DNA of 64,000 nucleotides from Rhizobiaceae bacterium (GCA_023953845.1 JAMLJC010000001.1:1116001-1180000), one strand, 5' to 3'; numbered from the stretch's first letter, positions 33,053 through 41,937 are shown. Made by a program: numbers and translations. Notes: generated from the sequence alone by a model not told the origin.

Positions 33053-34009
33053 ATGACAGACAGCGACAAGGAGAAGGACCCGGTGCGGGACCTGCTCGCC
33101 CAGGTGCCGGGCTGGGCGGACAGACCGGTGGTCATCGAGCCGGCCATCCCGGTGCTCGCCTCGCCGAGTTGGCGCGGTGTGGACGGCGATTCGCTGCTGG
33201 CGCGTGACAAGGAGAGCGGCGCCACTCTGTTCATCAAGTCCATGCATGCCGACACGGCGTTCTACATCGACGTCAAGGCGGCTTTCGACGCGGCCGCCAG
33301 GGCGGGCGACGCCGGCATCGGCCCGCGCGTGATCAAGGCGGACGCGGCCAGCGGCGTGCTGATCACCGAGGACCTGACCGGGGAATGGCGCGTGGCCGGG
33401 CTCGAGGCCTGCCGCAACCCGTCCTTCATCGACAAGGTTTTCGACGCGCGCAGGCGGTTTGGCGAGGTGGCGCCTCTGTCGGGCGACGTCGATGTCTTCG
33501 CCGATATCGAGCGCTTCCACGCCATAGTTCTTTCCAGCGGCGCCCCGACGCCTGCCGACACGCCGTGGCTGGTCGACACGCTTCGCTTCGCCGCCGAGCA
33601 GATCGGCAAGGGAAGCGGCGCCAGCATGCCGATCCATGGCGACGGGAACGTGTCCAATATCCTCGTCAACAAGCAGGGCGAGGTCCGCCTCGTCGACTGG
33701 GACAGGGCGGCGAATGGCGATCCGCTGGAAGATGCCGGCAGCTTTCTGGTCGAGGCGTTTCCCTTTGAGCCGGAGGCCCGCGACGCGTTCCGCCGTAACT
33801 TCCCCGATCTCGACGAAGCGGCCTTCGATCGTGCGCGCATCATGGGCGTCGCCGATGACCTGCGCTGGGGCCTGATTGCGGCGATCCAGGCCCATTTGTC
33901 CGAGCGGCGCGTGAACGAGTTCTACAAATTCGCCAACTGGCGTTTTCTCAGGGCTCGCATGGCGGTGCGCGAGCCACGGTTCGGCGAACATCTGCGGAGG
34001 GCTGCATGA
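33053..34009 (+). CDS. APH/aminoglycoside-kinase-fold phosphotransferase 1
   Basis: A 318-residue small-molecule kinase of the APH fold. The Brenner motif IHGDGNVSNIL (about residue 195) carries the catalytic Asp and Asn, and LVDWDRAANGD supplies the metal-binding Asp. The N-lobe ATP Lys is probably LFIKSM near residue 61. The start is ATG 33053; ATG 33041 is also possible. Its stop overlaps the next kinase start (ATGA), so two homologous kinases are made together. Candidates for substrate are amino alcohols such as ethanolamine or choline analogues, in line with a phospho-lyase-like enzyme at 19924. Confidence 0.8.
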   Translation: MTDSDKEKDPVRDLLAQVPGWADRPVVIEPAIPVLASPSWRGVDGDSLLARDKESGATLFIKSMHADTAFYIDVKAAFDAAARAGDAGIGPRVIKADAASGVLITEDLTGEWRVAGLEACRNPSFIDKVFDARRRFGEVAPLSGDVDVFADIERFHAIVLSSGAPTPADTPWLVDTLRFAAEQIGKGSGASMPIHGDGNVSNILVNKQGEVRLVDWDRAANGDPLEDAGSFLVEAFPFEPEARDAFRRNFPDLDEAAFDRARIMGVADDLRWGLIAAIQAHLSERRVNEFYKFANWRFLRARMAVREPRFGEHLRRAA

Positions 34010-34950
34010 TCGTCAAACGGCGTCTCGGCGAGGCACGGACACAATACGAGCACGATGTGGAGGCGGCGATCCGCCGGGTGCCCGAGTGGAAAGGCCGGGA
34101 CGTCGTCTACGGCATGCTGGTCGGCGGTTTGAACAATCGCAACTGGCGCATCCAGGTTGCGGGCGATCGTACCGACTATTTCCTGAAAATCCCCGGCGAG
34201 GGAACGGAGATGTTCATCAATCGCGAGGCGGCCAACGAAGCGGCGAATAACGCCCATCGTCTGGGCATCGCCCCGCGCGTGGTGTTCTTCGACGCCGCGG
34301 ATGGACTCGAGGTGCACGAATTCCTCGATGGCTACCGCGCCTGCACGACGACGGATTTCGGCGACCCATCGATCCAGGAACGGGTGATGAACCTCTACAA
34401 GACGTTCCATGGCGGTCCGAAGCTGTCGCTCACCAAGACGATCTTCGATCTTATCGACGAGCATTTCGAGCAGGCGCGTTCACTGGGATCGTGGCTGCCG
34501 GAGGATCTTCCTTGGCTGCTTCACTATTACGAGCGGGCGCGGGCGGCCTTCACGGCCTCCGGCTTCGATCTCGTCTCGTGCTTCAACGATCCCATGCCCG
34601 GCAATTTCCTGGTTGCCGAGAACAAGCCGATGAAGCTGATCGACTATGAATTTGCCTCCACGAACGAGCGCGCATACGAGCTCGGCGTCCTGTTCGGAGA
34701 GATGTTCTTCGACGAGAGGAAAACGCTGGAGCTGCTGGAAATGTACTATGGAGAGGTGCGTCCGGACCTCGTCGCGCGCGTCTATGTCTGCCGCGCGCTC
34801 GCCGATCTCAAATGGGCATCCTGGGCGGTCGTGTGCCGCAAGTTGAACGACTGGGATTTCGACTTCCAGAAATACGGCGTCTGGAAATATATGCGCGCCC
34901 GCGATCTGTTCTACGATCACCGTTGGGACGACTGGCTCCGCGCCATTTGA
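34006..34950 (+). CDS. Choline/ethanolamine kinase-like phosphotransferase 2
   Basis: A 314-residue kinase closer to the choline/ethanolamine kinase branch: GGLNNRNWRI in the N-lobe, FLKIPG with the ATP Lys, and LIDYEFASTNERAYELGVLFGEMFFD, which follows the ChoK pattern. The Brenner motif reads CFNDPMPGNFL: the usual His before Asn-Asp is Phe, while the catalytic Asp and the distal Asn remain. It is coupled to the previous kinase. A hairpin (34974-34999) ends the pair. Activity on a small amino alcohol is inferred. Confidence 0.8.
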   Translation: MIVKRRLGEARTQYEHDVEAAIRRVPEWKGRDVVYGMLVGGLNNRNWRIQVAGDRTDYFLKIPGEGTEMFINREAANEAANNAHRLGIAPRVVFFDAADGLEVHEFLDGYRACTTTDFGDPSIQERVMNLYKTFHGGPKLSLTKTIFDLIDEHFEQARSLGSWLPEDLPWLLHYYERARAAFTASGFDLVSCFNDPMPGNFLVAENKPMKLIDYEFASTNERAYELGVLFGEMFFDERKTLELLEMYYGEVRPDLVARVYVCRALADLKWASWAVVCRKLNDWDFDFQKYGVWKYMRARDLFYDHRWDDWLRAI

Positions 34951-34973
34951 GCCGCTCGGTCCACGCTGTCGAT

Positions 34974-34999
34974 CGGGCAGCTCAGGAACTGGCTGCCCG
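34974..34999. terminator. Hairpin between convergent kinase and AraC genes
   Basis: CGGGCAGC (34974-34981) pairs with GCTGCCCG (34992-34999) around a 10-nt loop, 24 nt after the kinase stop. Confidence 0.6.
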
Positions 35000-35014
35000 G
35001 TCCGGGCTCTTCCC

Positions 35015-35941
35015 CTATGCGGCCTGAAAGGCGGGCAACGCGACCTGCGGCTTCGCCCTGAAGGCCGTATCCTGGCGGACCAGCCCGGACTGTCGGGCGT
35101 CACGCGGCGCGATGCGGAAATGCTGGCTGAAGGCACGCGAAAAGTGCGAAGCGTTCTTGAAGCCCACCAGATAGGCGATCTCGGAAACGGTGACGGCAGC
35201 CTTGGGATCGGCGACCAGCAATTCGTAGGCGCGCTGCAGCCGCTTCGCCTGGATGAACTGGCCAACGGTCGTGTTGTTGTCCCTGAACAGCTTGTAGAGA
35301 TAGCTCAGCGAGATGCGATTGGCCTTGGCGATCTTCTTCGGCGACAGATTCGCGTCGTTGAGATTGTCTTCGACATAATCGAATATGCGCTGTTTCAGCC
35401 GATAGCGCGTATGGCGTCCGATCGCGGCTTCCTGACGCTGTTCCGAACCGAGCACCAGCGTGACGAAATTAATGATCTCGGTCGCGAAAGCCTCGGCATT
35501 TGGCGGGTTTTCGTGCCGGAACGTACGCACGATCATATAGACCAGACCATGCAGCAATTCCGCCATGCGGCTGTCCTGATCGAAGCGCATTCCGAGATGG
35601 TCCTCGATGGAGGACAGGCGGCTGCGCATGTCAGCGGCCGGTATCACGATACGCCAGTAGCTCAGCCCTTCATGCGAGGACAATTCGTAGAAGCGGTCGC
35701 TTTTGAGAAGCAGATAAGCGCCGTGATGAGCCTCGCCGCTGCGATCGTCCTGGCAGAAGCTTATCGTCTTCCTCTCCGGGATGATGACGTCGTAGGCCGG
35801 AAGCGCGCTGCCGCGGCTGTCTCCGCTTCCAGAATTTGTGTGACGCGCGCTGTCGCAGTCCACGCGCGAGATCGAAACGCGTCCAAGCCTGTACTCGAAA
35901 CTCGCGGCGGCCTGCTTGGTGTGACCCGACGAAACCAACAT
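35015..35941 (-). CDS. AraC-family transcriptional regulator
   Basis: A 308-residue regulator. The N-terminal 170 residues resemble the AraC_binding_2 type sensor; the C-terminal AraC domain has both HTHs: LSPKKIAKANRISLSYLYKLF and VTVSEIAYLVGFKNASHFSRAFSQHF. I chose the second ATG at 35941 because AAGGGG is well spaced from it. It faces the kinase pair tail to tail and lies next to a DeoR regulator in the same direction, so it is a candidate activator of the importer/kinase genes. Confidence 0.88.
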   Translation of the reverse strand: MLVSSGHTKQAAASFEYRLGRVSISRVDCDSARHTNSGSGDSRGSALPAYDVIIPERKTISFCQDDRSGEAHHGAYLLLKSDRFYELSSHEGLSYWRIVIPAADMRSRLSSIEDHLGMRFDQDSRMAELLHGLVYMIVRTFRHENPPNAEAFATEIINFVTLVLGSEQRQEAAIGRHTRYRLKQRIFDYVEDNLNDANLSPKKIAKANRISLSYLYKLFRDNNTTVGQFIQAKRLQRAYELLVADPKAAVTVSEIAYLVGFKNASHFSRAFSQHFRIAPRDARQSGLVRQDTAFRAKPQVALPAFQAA

Positions 35942-35986
35942 GCGCATTCCCCTTTTTGCGACAACTCGGCGGAGCCGCCCGGCGTC

Positions 35987-36805
35987 TTACGCGCCGTTCG
36001 CGACGATCAACTTCACTCCTGACTTCGTGATGGCCTGATCGAGGCCGCTTTCGGGGGCCTCGTCCGTCACAAATACATCGATGTCCTGCCAGTTCGCGAA
36101 GGGCATCAGCGATGGCTGGTTGAACTTGGTGGCATCGGCCACAAGGACGGAGCGCGCGCCGCGCATGGTCATCGCCCGATAGATCGCGGCGGCCTCGTCG
36201 TCGGCATCATAGATGCCGTGCCGGTCGACTCCCGAAGCGCCGACCACAGCCCAGTTCGCCTGAAAGGACTCGATGCCGAGCAGCGTCTGCTGCCCGAACA
36301 CGTAGCGCTCGCCCGGATGTGCGCGCCCGGCCAGAAAAAGCGTGCGGATGGTCGGGTTGTGGCACAAGGCCTCCGCCACACCGAAATCATGGGTGATGAC
36401 GGTGAGATTGCGGCACCGCGCCGCCATGCAGCGCGCCACATGATTCGTCGTCGCGCCGGCCCCGAGGAGGATGACCTCGTTCTCGGCAAAGAGCTTGCAG
36501 ACAGCGCCGCCGATACGCTGGCGCTCGTTGATCTTGAAGCGCAGGCGCTCGTGGATAGGTGCTTCGAATGCGAATGGACGTGCTGCGCCGCCATAGGTGC
36601 GGTTGATGAGACCCTGGTCGTTGAGCTCCATCAGGTCCCGCCGGATCGTCTCATGCGAGACCCCCAATGCCGACGCGAGCTCCGATGCCCGGATCGTGGG
36701 AGACGCATTCAGTTCCGAGACGATCCGCTCGTGACGCTCGGCTTTTGAAAGCCGCGGCTCCGCTAGACTGACGATGTCCGTTGGCAACTGCAAAACAGGC
36801 CTCAT
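35987..36805 (-). CDS. DeoR-family transcriptional regulator
   Basis: A 272-residue DeoR repressor. The HTH is KAERHERIVSELNASPTIRASELASALGVSHETIRRDLMEL with the family QG-x-INRTYGGA follow-on, then a DeoRC sensor (GAGATTNHVARCM, VITHDFGVAEAL, GASGVDRHGIYDADDEAAAIYRAM, DATKF). The sensors usually bind phosphorylated sugars or similar small phosphometabolites, which fits kinases and phosphatases nearby. I chose ATG 36805; the frame upstream lacks family similarity. An inverted repeat at 36847-36868 may be its own operator. Confidence 0.88.
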   Translation of the reverse strand: MRPVLQLPTDIVSLAEPRLSKAERHERIVSELNASPTIRASELASALGVSHETIRRDLMELNDQGLINRTYGGAARPFAFEAPIHERLRFKINERQRIGGAVCKLFAENEVILLGAGATTNHVARCMAARCRNLTVITHDFGVAEALCHNPTIRTLFLAGRAHPGERYVFGQQTLLGIESFQANWAVVGASGVDRHGIYDADDEAAAIYRAMTMRGARSVLVADATKFNQPSLMPFANWQDIDVFVTDEAPESGLDQAITKSGVKLIVANGA

Positions 36806-37171
36806 CTGCGGGCCGGCTGCATGAGATCGAACGGCCTTGATAGGAGAGTTGCACCAAATGTTGCAACTGTCCACACAAAGAATCGCGTGCATAGCGCAAA
36901 AATGCGTGAAAGGGCGCAAATCGCGGCAAGTTTTGCATTTGGGATGTGGAATCTTCCAACATCGGATCGAGCTACTGGCGCTGATTTCCGCCGCAGACGC
37001 CGGTGCGATCGGGCGTCAGGCTCGCAGTAGTTGGGAATGGCATGAACAAGCCGCACATATCTCGGCACGCCGTCGGTATGGATCACAGCGAAGGCATTCG
37101 GCTTTCCTGTGCCGGCAAGCCTGAACTCGTTCAGCAGACAATCAGGAGAGAATGCAGGCCTTTCAATACAC
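36806..37171. promoter_or_regulatory. Intergenic region with AGTTGCA/TGCAACT inverted repeat
   Basis: 366 bases with no gene I would support. AGTTGCA (36847-36853) and TGCAACT (36862-36868), 15 nt apart centre to centre, lie 42 nt upstream of the deoR-type start and are a candidate operator. Confidence 0.45.
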
Positions 37172-38188
37172 TCAGGCGAGCCCGGCCGCCTCCGCTGCGC
37201 GGATGGCGAAGGATGTCGCAAGCGGCGCCACCTTTTCCGCATCGGCGCCGGCGGCGTTGCCGGCGCGTGCGCGATCGGCGATGCCGACGAAAATGACAGC
37301 GAAGCGAAACAGCGCGAACGCCACGTGGAATGACGTCAGCACCGGGGTGGGAACGGCGGAGGCATAGTAGCGGGCGACGAACTCGTCTTCCGCCGGCAGC
37401 GCGAGCGCCTTCCGGTCGAGCCCCAATATCCCACCATACTCGTCCGGCGCGCTACGCCACGGCATGCAGCAGAAGCCGAGATCCGCCAGCGGGTGGCCAA
37501 GGGTCGAGAGCTCCCAGTCGAGGATCGCGACGACGCGCGGTTCGGTCGGGTGGAAGAGCATGTTGCCCAGCCTGAAATCGCCATGCGCGATCGCCACGCA
37601 GCCGTCGTCGTCCGGTTGGTTCTTCCGAAGCCATTCGATGACCTGATCGAGCGCCGGAATCCGTTCCCCGGGCGATTCCTCATATTGCCGCGACCAGCGG
37701 GCAATCTGCCGCGCGAAATAATTGCCCGGACGCCCATAGTCGCCGAGACCGAAGGCATCCGGGCGCACGGCGTGCAGCTTCGCCATGGCATCCGCCATCG
37801 CGAAGTAGATCTCACGGCGTTCGCCTGCCTCCACCTCGAGTAGCGAGGCGTCATGGAAGACGCGGCCCTCCAGCCGCTCCATCAGGTAAAAGGGGGTGCC
37901 GACGATCCCAGTGTCCTCGCAGAGCAGTATTGTTTTCGGAACCGGCACGTCGGTTGTCTCAAGCGCCTTCAGCACCCGGTACTCGCGTTCGACCGCATGA
38001 GCGCCGGGCAGGATCGGTCCGGCCGGCTTCTTACGCAACACCATCCGCCGCGCGCCGTATTGCACGAAGAACGTCGGATTGGACTGACCACCACCGACGC
38101 GCTCGATGCCGAGCGGCGCCCTGCCGAACCGCGCGGCCAGGAAATCGTCGAGCCGGTCGACGGAGAATTCCGGGATCATCGCCTGCAT
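37172..38188 (-). CDS. Phosphotransferase, ACAD10/LvaA-like kinase
   Basis: A 338-residue APH-fold kinase. It shows VGGGQSNPTFFV near residue 30, RRMVLRKKPAG with the ATP Lys, VEREYRVLKAL, AIAHGDFRLGNMLF (Brenner motif with catalytic Asp), VAILDWELSTLGHPLADLGF (metal Asp) and an Arg-rich C-terminus. This is the subgroup fused to acyl-CoA dehydrogenase in ACAD10/11 and found as LvaA in Pseudomonas levulinate catabolism, where it phosphorylates 4-hydroxyacyl-CoA. The start at 38188 has AAGG 5 nt upstream. The next gene upstream is the matching dehydrogenase, 35 nt away. Confidence 0.85.
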   Translation of the reverse strand: MQAMIPEFSVDRLDDFLAARFGRAPLGIERVGGGQSNPTFFVQYGARRMVLRKKPAGPILPGAHAVEREYRVLKALETTDVPVPKTILLCEDTGIVGTPFYLMERLEGRVFHDASLLEVEAGERREIYFAMADAMAKLHAVRPDAFGLGDYGRPGNYFARQIARWSRQYEESPGERIPALDQVIEWLRKNQPDDDGCVAIAHGDFRLGNMLFHPTEPRVVAILDWELSTLGHPLADLGFCCMPWRSAPDEYGGILGLDRKALALPAEDEFVARYYASAVPTPVLTSFHVAFALFRFAVIFVGIADRARAGNAAGADAEKVAPLATSFAIRAAEAAGLA

Positions 38189-38223
38189 CGCAGCCTTGTT
38201 CGCAAAACGGTTTCCGGCGAGTC

Positions 38224-39429
38224 CTATTTCGCCACCGGCCACGACCAGAAATCGTTGCCTTCCTGCTCGAGGTGATTGTTGAGAACCATCTTGTGGACCT
38301 CGTCGGCTCCATCCACAAGCCGCGCCTGCCTGGCATAGCGATAGATCCACTCGATGACGGTGTCCTTGGAATAGCCGCGCGCGCCGTTGATCTGGAGTGC
38401 GGTGTCGGCGGCCTGGTGCAGCAGGTTGGCGACATGCACCTTGGCCATCGAGACTTCCTTGCGCGCGAAGGAGCCCTCGTCGAGCGCCCATGCCGCCTTC
38501 ATCACCAGAAGCCGGCCGATCTCGATCTTCATGGCGAGGTCGCCGAGCATCATCTGGATCGATTCGCGCTTCGACAGGCGCTGACCGAACCCGAAGCGCT
38601 CGGCCGCGTAGATGCGCGCGATCTCCACGCAGCGCTTCGACAGACCGAGCCAGCGCATGCAATGTGTAAGCCGCGCCGGCCCGAGGCGGATCTGTGTCGC
38701 CTTCAGCCCGTCGCCTTCCTTCATCAGTATGTTCTCGGCAGGAATCTCCAGGCCTTCGAACACCAGTTCGCAGTGCCCGCCATGCTCCTCCGGTCCCATG
38801 ATCGGGATACGCCGCTCGATGCGCCAGCCGGGCTGATCGCGGTCGAACAGGAAGGCCGTCAACCCCTTGCGGGGATCCTCGGACGTCCGGGCAATCAGGA
38901 TGAAGTGCTTGGCCTCCCCCGCGCCGGTGATGAACCACTTGCGGCCGCGCACCACGTAGCGATCGCCCTTGCGTGTCGCGGTCGTCAGCATCATCGACGG
39001 GTCGGACCCGCCGCCGGGGTGTGGCTCCGTCATGGCGAAGGCGCCGCGCACGGTGCCGTCCACGATCGGCTTCAGCCAGCGCTCCTTCTGCGCCGGCGTG
39101 GCGACGGCCTCGAGCAGCATCATGTTGCCGTCGTCCGGCGAAACGGAGTTGAAGATCATGGGGCCGAAGATCGAGCGGTTCATGGCCTCGTAGCAGACTG
39201 CCATGCCGACCTTGCCGAGACCCTGCCCGCCGCTCTCTGGCTTCAACTGCAGGCACCACAAACCCTGCGACCGCGCTTCCGCGCGCAGGCTGTCGGCAAG
39301 ATCGAGCCGGATATTCTCGTGCTCGTCATAGTTCGACCGGTCGGCCTCCAGCGGCAGGACGCGATCTTCCACGAAAGCCGCGATGCGGCTGCGGAAATCC
39401 TCGATGCGGGGCGAAATCCTGAAATCCAT
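38224..39429 (-). CDS. Acyl-CoA dehydrogenase, ACAD10/LvaC-like
   Basis: A 401-residue acyl-CoA dehydrogenase. FAMTEPHPGGGSDPSMM and KWFITGAGEAKHFILIARTS bind flavin and substrate; the C-terminal ARGYSKDTVIEWIYRYARQARLVDGADEVHK is typical of the ACAD10/11 branch. In that branch the enzyme may convert a 4-phospho-acyl-CoA to an enoyl-CoA rather than do plain dehydrogenation. It starts with ATG 39429, 8 nt after the SDR stop, and is followed by the kinase, so the three form an operon. Confidence 0.88.
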   Translation of the reverse strand: MDFRISPRIEDFRSRIAAFVEDRVLPLEADRSNYDEHENIRLDLADSLRAEARSQGLWCLQLKPESGGQGLGKVGMAVCYEAMNRSIFGPMIFNSVSPDDGNMMLLEAVATPAQKERWLKPIVDGTVRGAFAMTEPHPGGGSDPSMMLTTATRKGDRYVVRGRKWFITGAGEAKHFILIARTSEDPRKGLTAFLFDRDQPGWRIERRIPIMGPEEHGGHCELVFEGLEIPAENILMKEGDGLKATQIRLGPARLTHCMRWLGLSKRCVEIARIYAAERFGFGQRLSKRESIQMMLGDLAMKIEIGRLLVMKAAWALDEGSFARKEVSMAKVHVANLLHQAADTALQINGARGYSKDTVIEWIYRYARQARLVDGADEVHKMVLNNHLEQEGNDFWSWPVAK

Positions 39430-39437
39430 GACACGAC

Positions 39438-40187
39438 CTAGAGCGATGAGACGAGATGGCCGCCATCGACGACGATGGACGAGCCGGTGATGAAACTGCC
39501 CGCGTCGGAGGCGAGCAGGAGGAGGGCGCCGTCGAGTTCCCCGGCGCGGCCCAGCCGCCGCTGCGGAATGCGCCTGATGAGCGCCTTGCCGGCATCGCTC
39601 GAGAAGAAATCGCGGTTGAGGTCCGTCTCGATATAGCCCGGACATAGAGCGTTGACGCGGATGCCGTAGCGCGCCCATTCGAGCGCCAGCGCTTCCGTCA
39701 GGCGTATGACGCCGGCCTTGCTGGCCGCATAGGAGGAGACGCTGCCCGCGACGCGATGGCCGAGAATGGATGCGATGTTGACGATCGAGCCGCTCTTGTC
39801 CTCGGCCTTCATCCTCCGCGCGGCGGCCTGAGCGACGAGGAAGACGCCCTTGAGATTGGTGTCGAGGACGCGATCCCAGTCGTCCGCCGCGATGTCGAGC
39901 GCCGGCTTCGAATCCGAAACGCCGGCATTGTTGACGATGATGTCCGGACAGCGCGCGGACGATCCTATGGCAGCGGCGACCGAGGCCGGATCGGCAACGT
40001 CGAGCGCGACGGCTTCGGCGCTGCCGCCCGCCCCCGCGATCTCGGCACAGAACGCCTCAAGCACATCGACGCGGCGCGCTGCGACAACGACATGCGCGCC
40101 ATGAGCCGCGAGCGTGGCGGCGAAATGCCTGCCTAGGCCTGCCGAAGCTCCCGAAACGAATGCCGTCCTGCCTTGTAGATCAAACAT
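39438..40187 (-). CDS. SDR-family oxidoreductase (LvaD-like by context)
   Basis: A 249-residue classical SDR with cofactor motif SGASAGLGRHFA, NNAGVSD, catalytic Ser in NIASILG, Tyr-x-x-x-Lys in SYAASKAG and the C-terminal SSIVVDGG. ALDVADP points to NAD(P) use but does not decide between them. It is the first gene of the SDR-ACAD-kinase operon. In the Lva pathway an SDR reduces 4-ketoacyl-CoA to 4-hydroxyacyl-CoA; this role is inferred from the gene order. A palindrome at 40205-40218 lies just upstream. Confidence 0.88.
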   Translation of the reverse strand: MFDLQGRTAFVSGASAGLGRHFAATLAAHGAHVVVAARRVDVLEAFCAEIAGAGGSAEAVALDVADPASVAAAIGSSARCPDIIVNNAGVSDSKPALDIAADDWDRVLDTNLKGVFLVAQAAARRMKAEDKSGSIVNIASILGHRVAGSVSSYAASKAGVIRLTEALALEWARYGIRVNALCPGYIETDLNRDFFSSDAGKALIRRIPQRRLGRAGELDGALLLLASDAGSFITGSSIVVDGGHLVSSL

Positions 40188-40204
40188 ATCCGGACTTCAA
40201 AAAC

Positions 40205-40218
40205 GAGCGAACGCTCGC
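40205..40218. promoter_or_regulatory. Palindromic operator between SDR operon and tetR
   Basis: CGAGCG-AA-CGCTCG, 17 nt upstream of the SDR ATG, in the divergent region shared with the TetR gene. Size and symmetry fit a TetR-type site. Confidence 0.65.
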
Positions 40219-40307
40219 TATATATCTTGGCAACGACAGTCTTGGCAAGGTGGCCGTGCATCGTGCATGACATGGCCGGCATGCGAAGCGGGAAGAGGGG
40301 GTGGGCA

Positions 40308-41048
40308 GTGACGGAGCGATCATTCGCGAATTTGCTTGGCGCCCGCACGCCCGAGCATCTGTGCACGCGTATCTTCGAGCGACACGCGGCGAACATCCGC
40401 GTGAAAAAGCCGCAGGTCGCGGTAAAGAATCTCGTCGGCATCGTCGCCGCTTTGCTGAAACTTTCGAACAGGCAGGGTTTTCACGCCACCTCGCTACGCA
40501 ATCTGGCCGACGAGACCGGTCTCAGCATGGGCGGGCTCTATTCCTACTTCGACAGCAAGGACGCGCTGCTGGTGATGATCCTTGAGGAAGTGGAGAACGC
40601 CGTATCGGAGTTGTTCGCAGCCGTCCCGCTCGAGATTCACGACGATCCGGCGAAACATCTGCGATGGGTGATTGAGGGCCATATCCGGCTGACCGAGATA
40701 ATGCAGCCCTGGTTCGCCTTCGCCTACATGGAGGCGAAGTCTTTTCCGAAGAAGACGAGGAGCGCGGCCGTGGAAAGCGAGTTGCGGACGGAAAGCGAGA
40801 TTGCGCAGATCATCGAGCGGGGTGCCGCGCGAGGTGTCTTCCATGTAGCAGATCCGGGCCTCGCGGCGGCGCTGATAAAGCCCCTGCTGCAGGACTGGTA
40901 CGTGAAGCGCGCCAAATACCGCAAGCGCGGCACCTCCATCGACGCCTATGTCGCGGCAACGACGGCATTCGTGGAACGCGCGCTGATGCGCCACGGAGAG
41001 GATGCGGCGCCGCCCGAACCGGCGCAGCCAGCGGGTCAGGAGATGTAG
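40308..41048 (+). CDS. TetR-family regulator of the SDR-ACAD-kinase operon
   Basis: A 246-residue TetR protein. After an N-terminal extension of about 45 residues the HTH appears: GFHATSLRNLADETGLSMGGLYSYFDSKDALLVMIL, with the usual helical ligand domain after it. I chose the GTG at 40308, with GAGGGGG upstream; in-frame ATGs at 40272 and 40281 are alternatives. It is divergent from the SDR operon and probably binds the palindrome between them, with an acyl-CoA as likely effector. Its end overlaps the convergent GntR gene by 13 bases. Confidence 0.85.
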   Translation: MTERSFANLLGARTPEHLCTRIFERHAANIRVKKPQVAVKNLVGIVAALLKLSNRQGFHATSLRNLADETGLSMGGLYSYFDSKDALLVMILEEVENAVSELFAAVPLEIHDDPAKHLRWVIEGHIRLTEIMQPWFAFAYMEAKSFPKKTRSAAVESELRTESEIAQIIERGAARGVFHVADPGLAAALIKPLLQDWYVKRAKYRKRGTSIDAYVAATTAFVERALMRHGEDAAPPEPAQPAGQEM

Positions 41049-41767
41049 AGCTTGGCGGCGCCTTCCTTCAGGATGTCGACGATTTCCTCCTGACGCTTGA
41101 CGATGATGTTGCGCAGAACCTCGATCGACTTCTTCTCGTCGCGCAAACGGAGGACTTCCAGCAGTTCCAGATGCTTCAGATAGCTCACCTCGTGCAGGCC
41201 TTCTCCGGACGAGTCGGCCCAGCGGATGAAATGGATGCGCGCATTCAGCTTGCGCAGGGCCTCTACCAGCGCCTGATTGTGGCTCAGCCCGACGAGGCGC
41301 TCGTGGAACGCCTCGTCATTGGCGATGGTCTCGTCCCTGGTAGCGGTCTTCCGGTTGTTGTAGGCGCCGGTCCAGAAGTCGATGAGTTCGCAGATCTCGC
41401 TGTCGGCGGCGCGTTGTATGGCGAGGCGGACACCCTCCGTCTCGAGGATGACCCGCAATTCGTAGAGATCGATGATTTCCTGCGTATTGATCTTCGGCCG
41501 GAAGAAACCCACCGACGGCTCGAATTGCAACAGCCGTTCGACGACGAGCCGGTTCAGCGCTTCGCGGACCGGCGTCCGACTGACGCCAAAACGCTTCGCC
41601 AGTTCAACCTCGTTGATACGCTCATTCGGTTTGATGTCGTAGCTGAGGATCAGGTTGCGAAGCCCGTCATAGCTTCTCGTCATGGCGCTGCCACCGGCGC
41701 CACGGCCCTGGATGACCTTGGGCTCCCTGCGCCTTGGCGTCTTCGCTGGCATGCTGTGTTCGTTCAC
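41036..41767 (-). CDS. GntR-family (FCD) regulator
   Basis: A 243-residue FadR-subfamily GntR protein: wHTH IKPNERINEVELAKRFGVSRTPVREALNRLVVERLLQFEPSVGFF, then an all-helical FCD ligand domain (YELRVILETEGVRLA, DEAFHERLVGLSHNQALVEAL). I chose the GTG at 41767 because AAGGA is 6 nt upstream; ATG 41752 is also possible. It follows the indolepyruvate oxidoreductase gene in the same direction (170-nt gap) and is the natural candidate regulator of the long amino-acid operon upstream. Confidence 0.87.
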   Translation of the reverse strand: MNEHSMPAKTPRRREPKVIQGRGAGGSAMTRSYDGLRNLILSYDIKPNERINEVELAKRFGVSRTPVREALNRLVVERLLQFEPSVGFFRPKINTQEIIDLYELRVILETEGVRLAIQRAADSEICELIDFWTGAYNNRKTATRDETIANDEAFHERLVGLSHNQALVEALRKLNARIHFIRWADSSGEGLHEVSYLKHLELLEVLRLRDEKKSIEVLRNIIVKRQEEIVDILKEGAAKLYIS

Positions 41768-41937
41768 TGACGTTCCTTCGAATCTCCGCGCGGCATGACC
41801 GTATTCCCGCCACGCGACATTTTGCTTCTGGTAGCAGATCGACGCCCTCATACAAACCGCGAGGAGGAAGGTTCCCGTTCCACCGGGAGGTCTCTAGCCG
41901 CGGCAAAACGCCTTACGCAGGGAGTCCTGCCATATCT

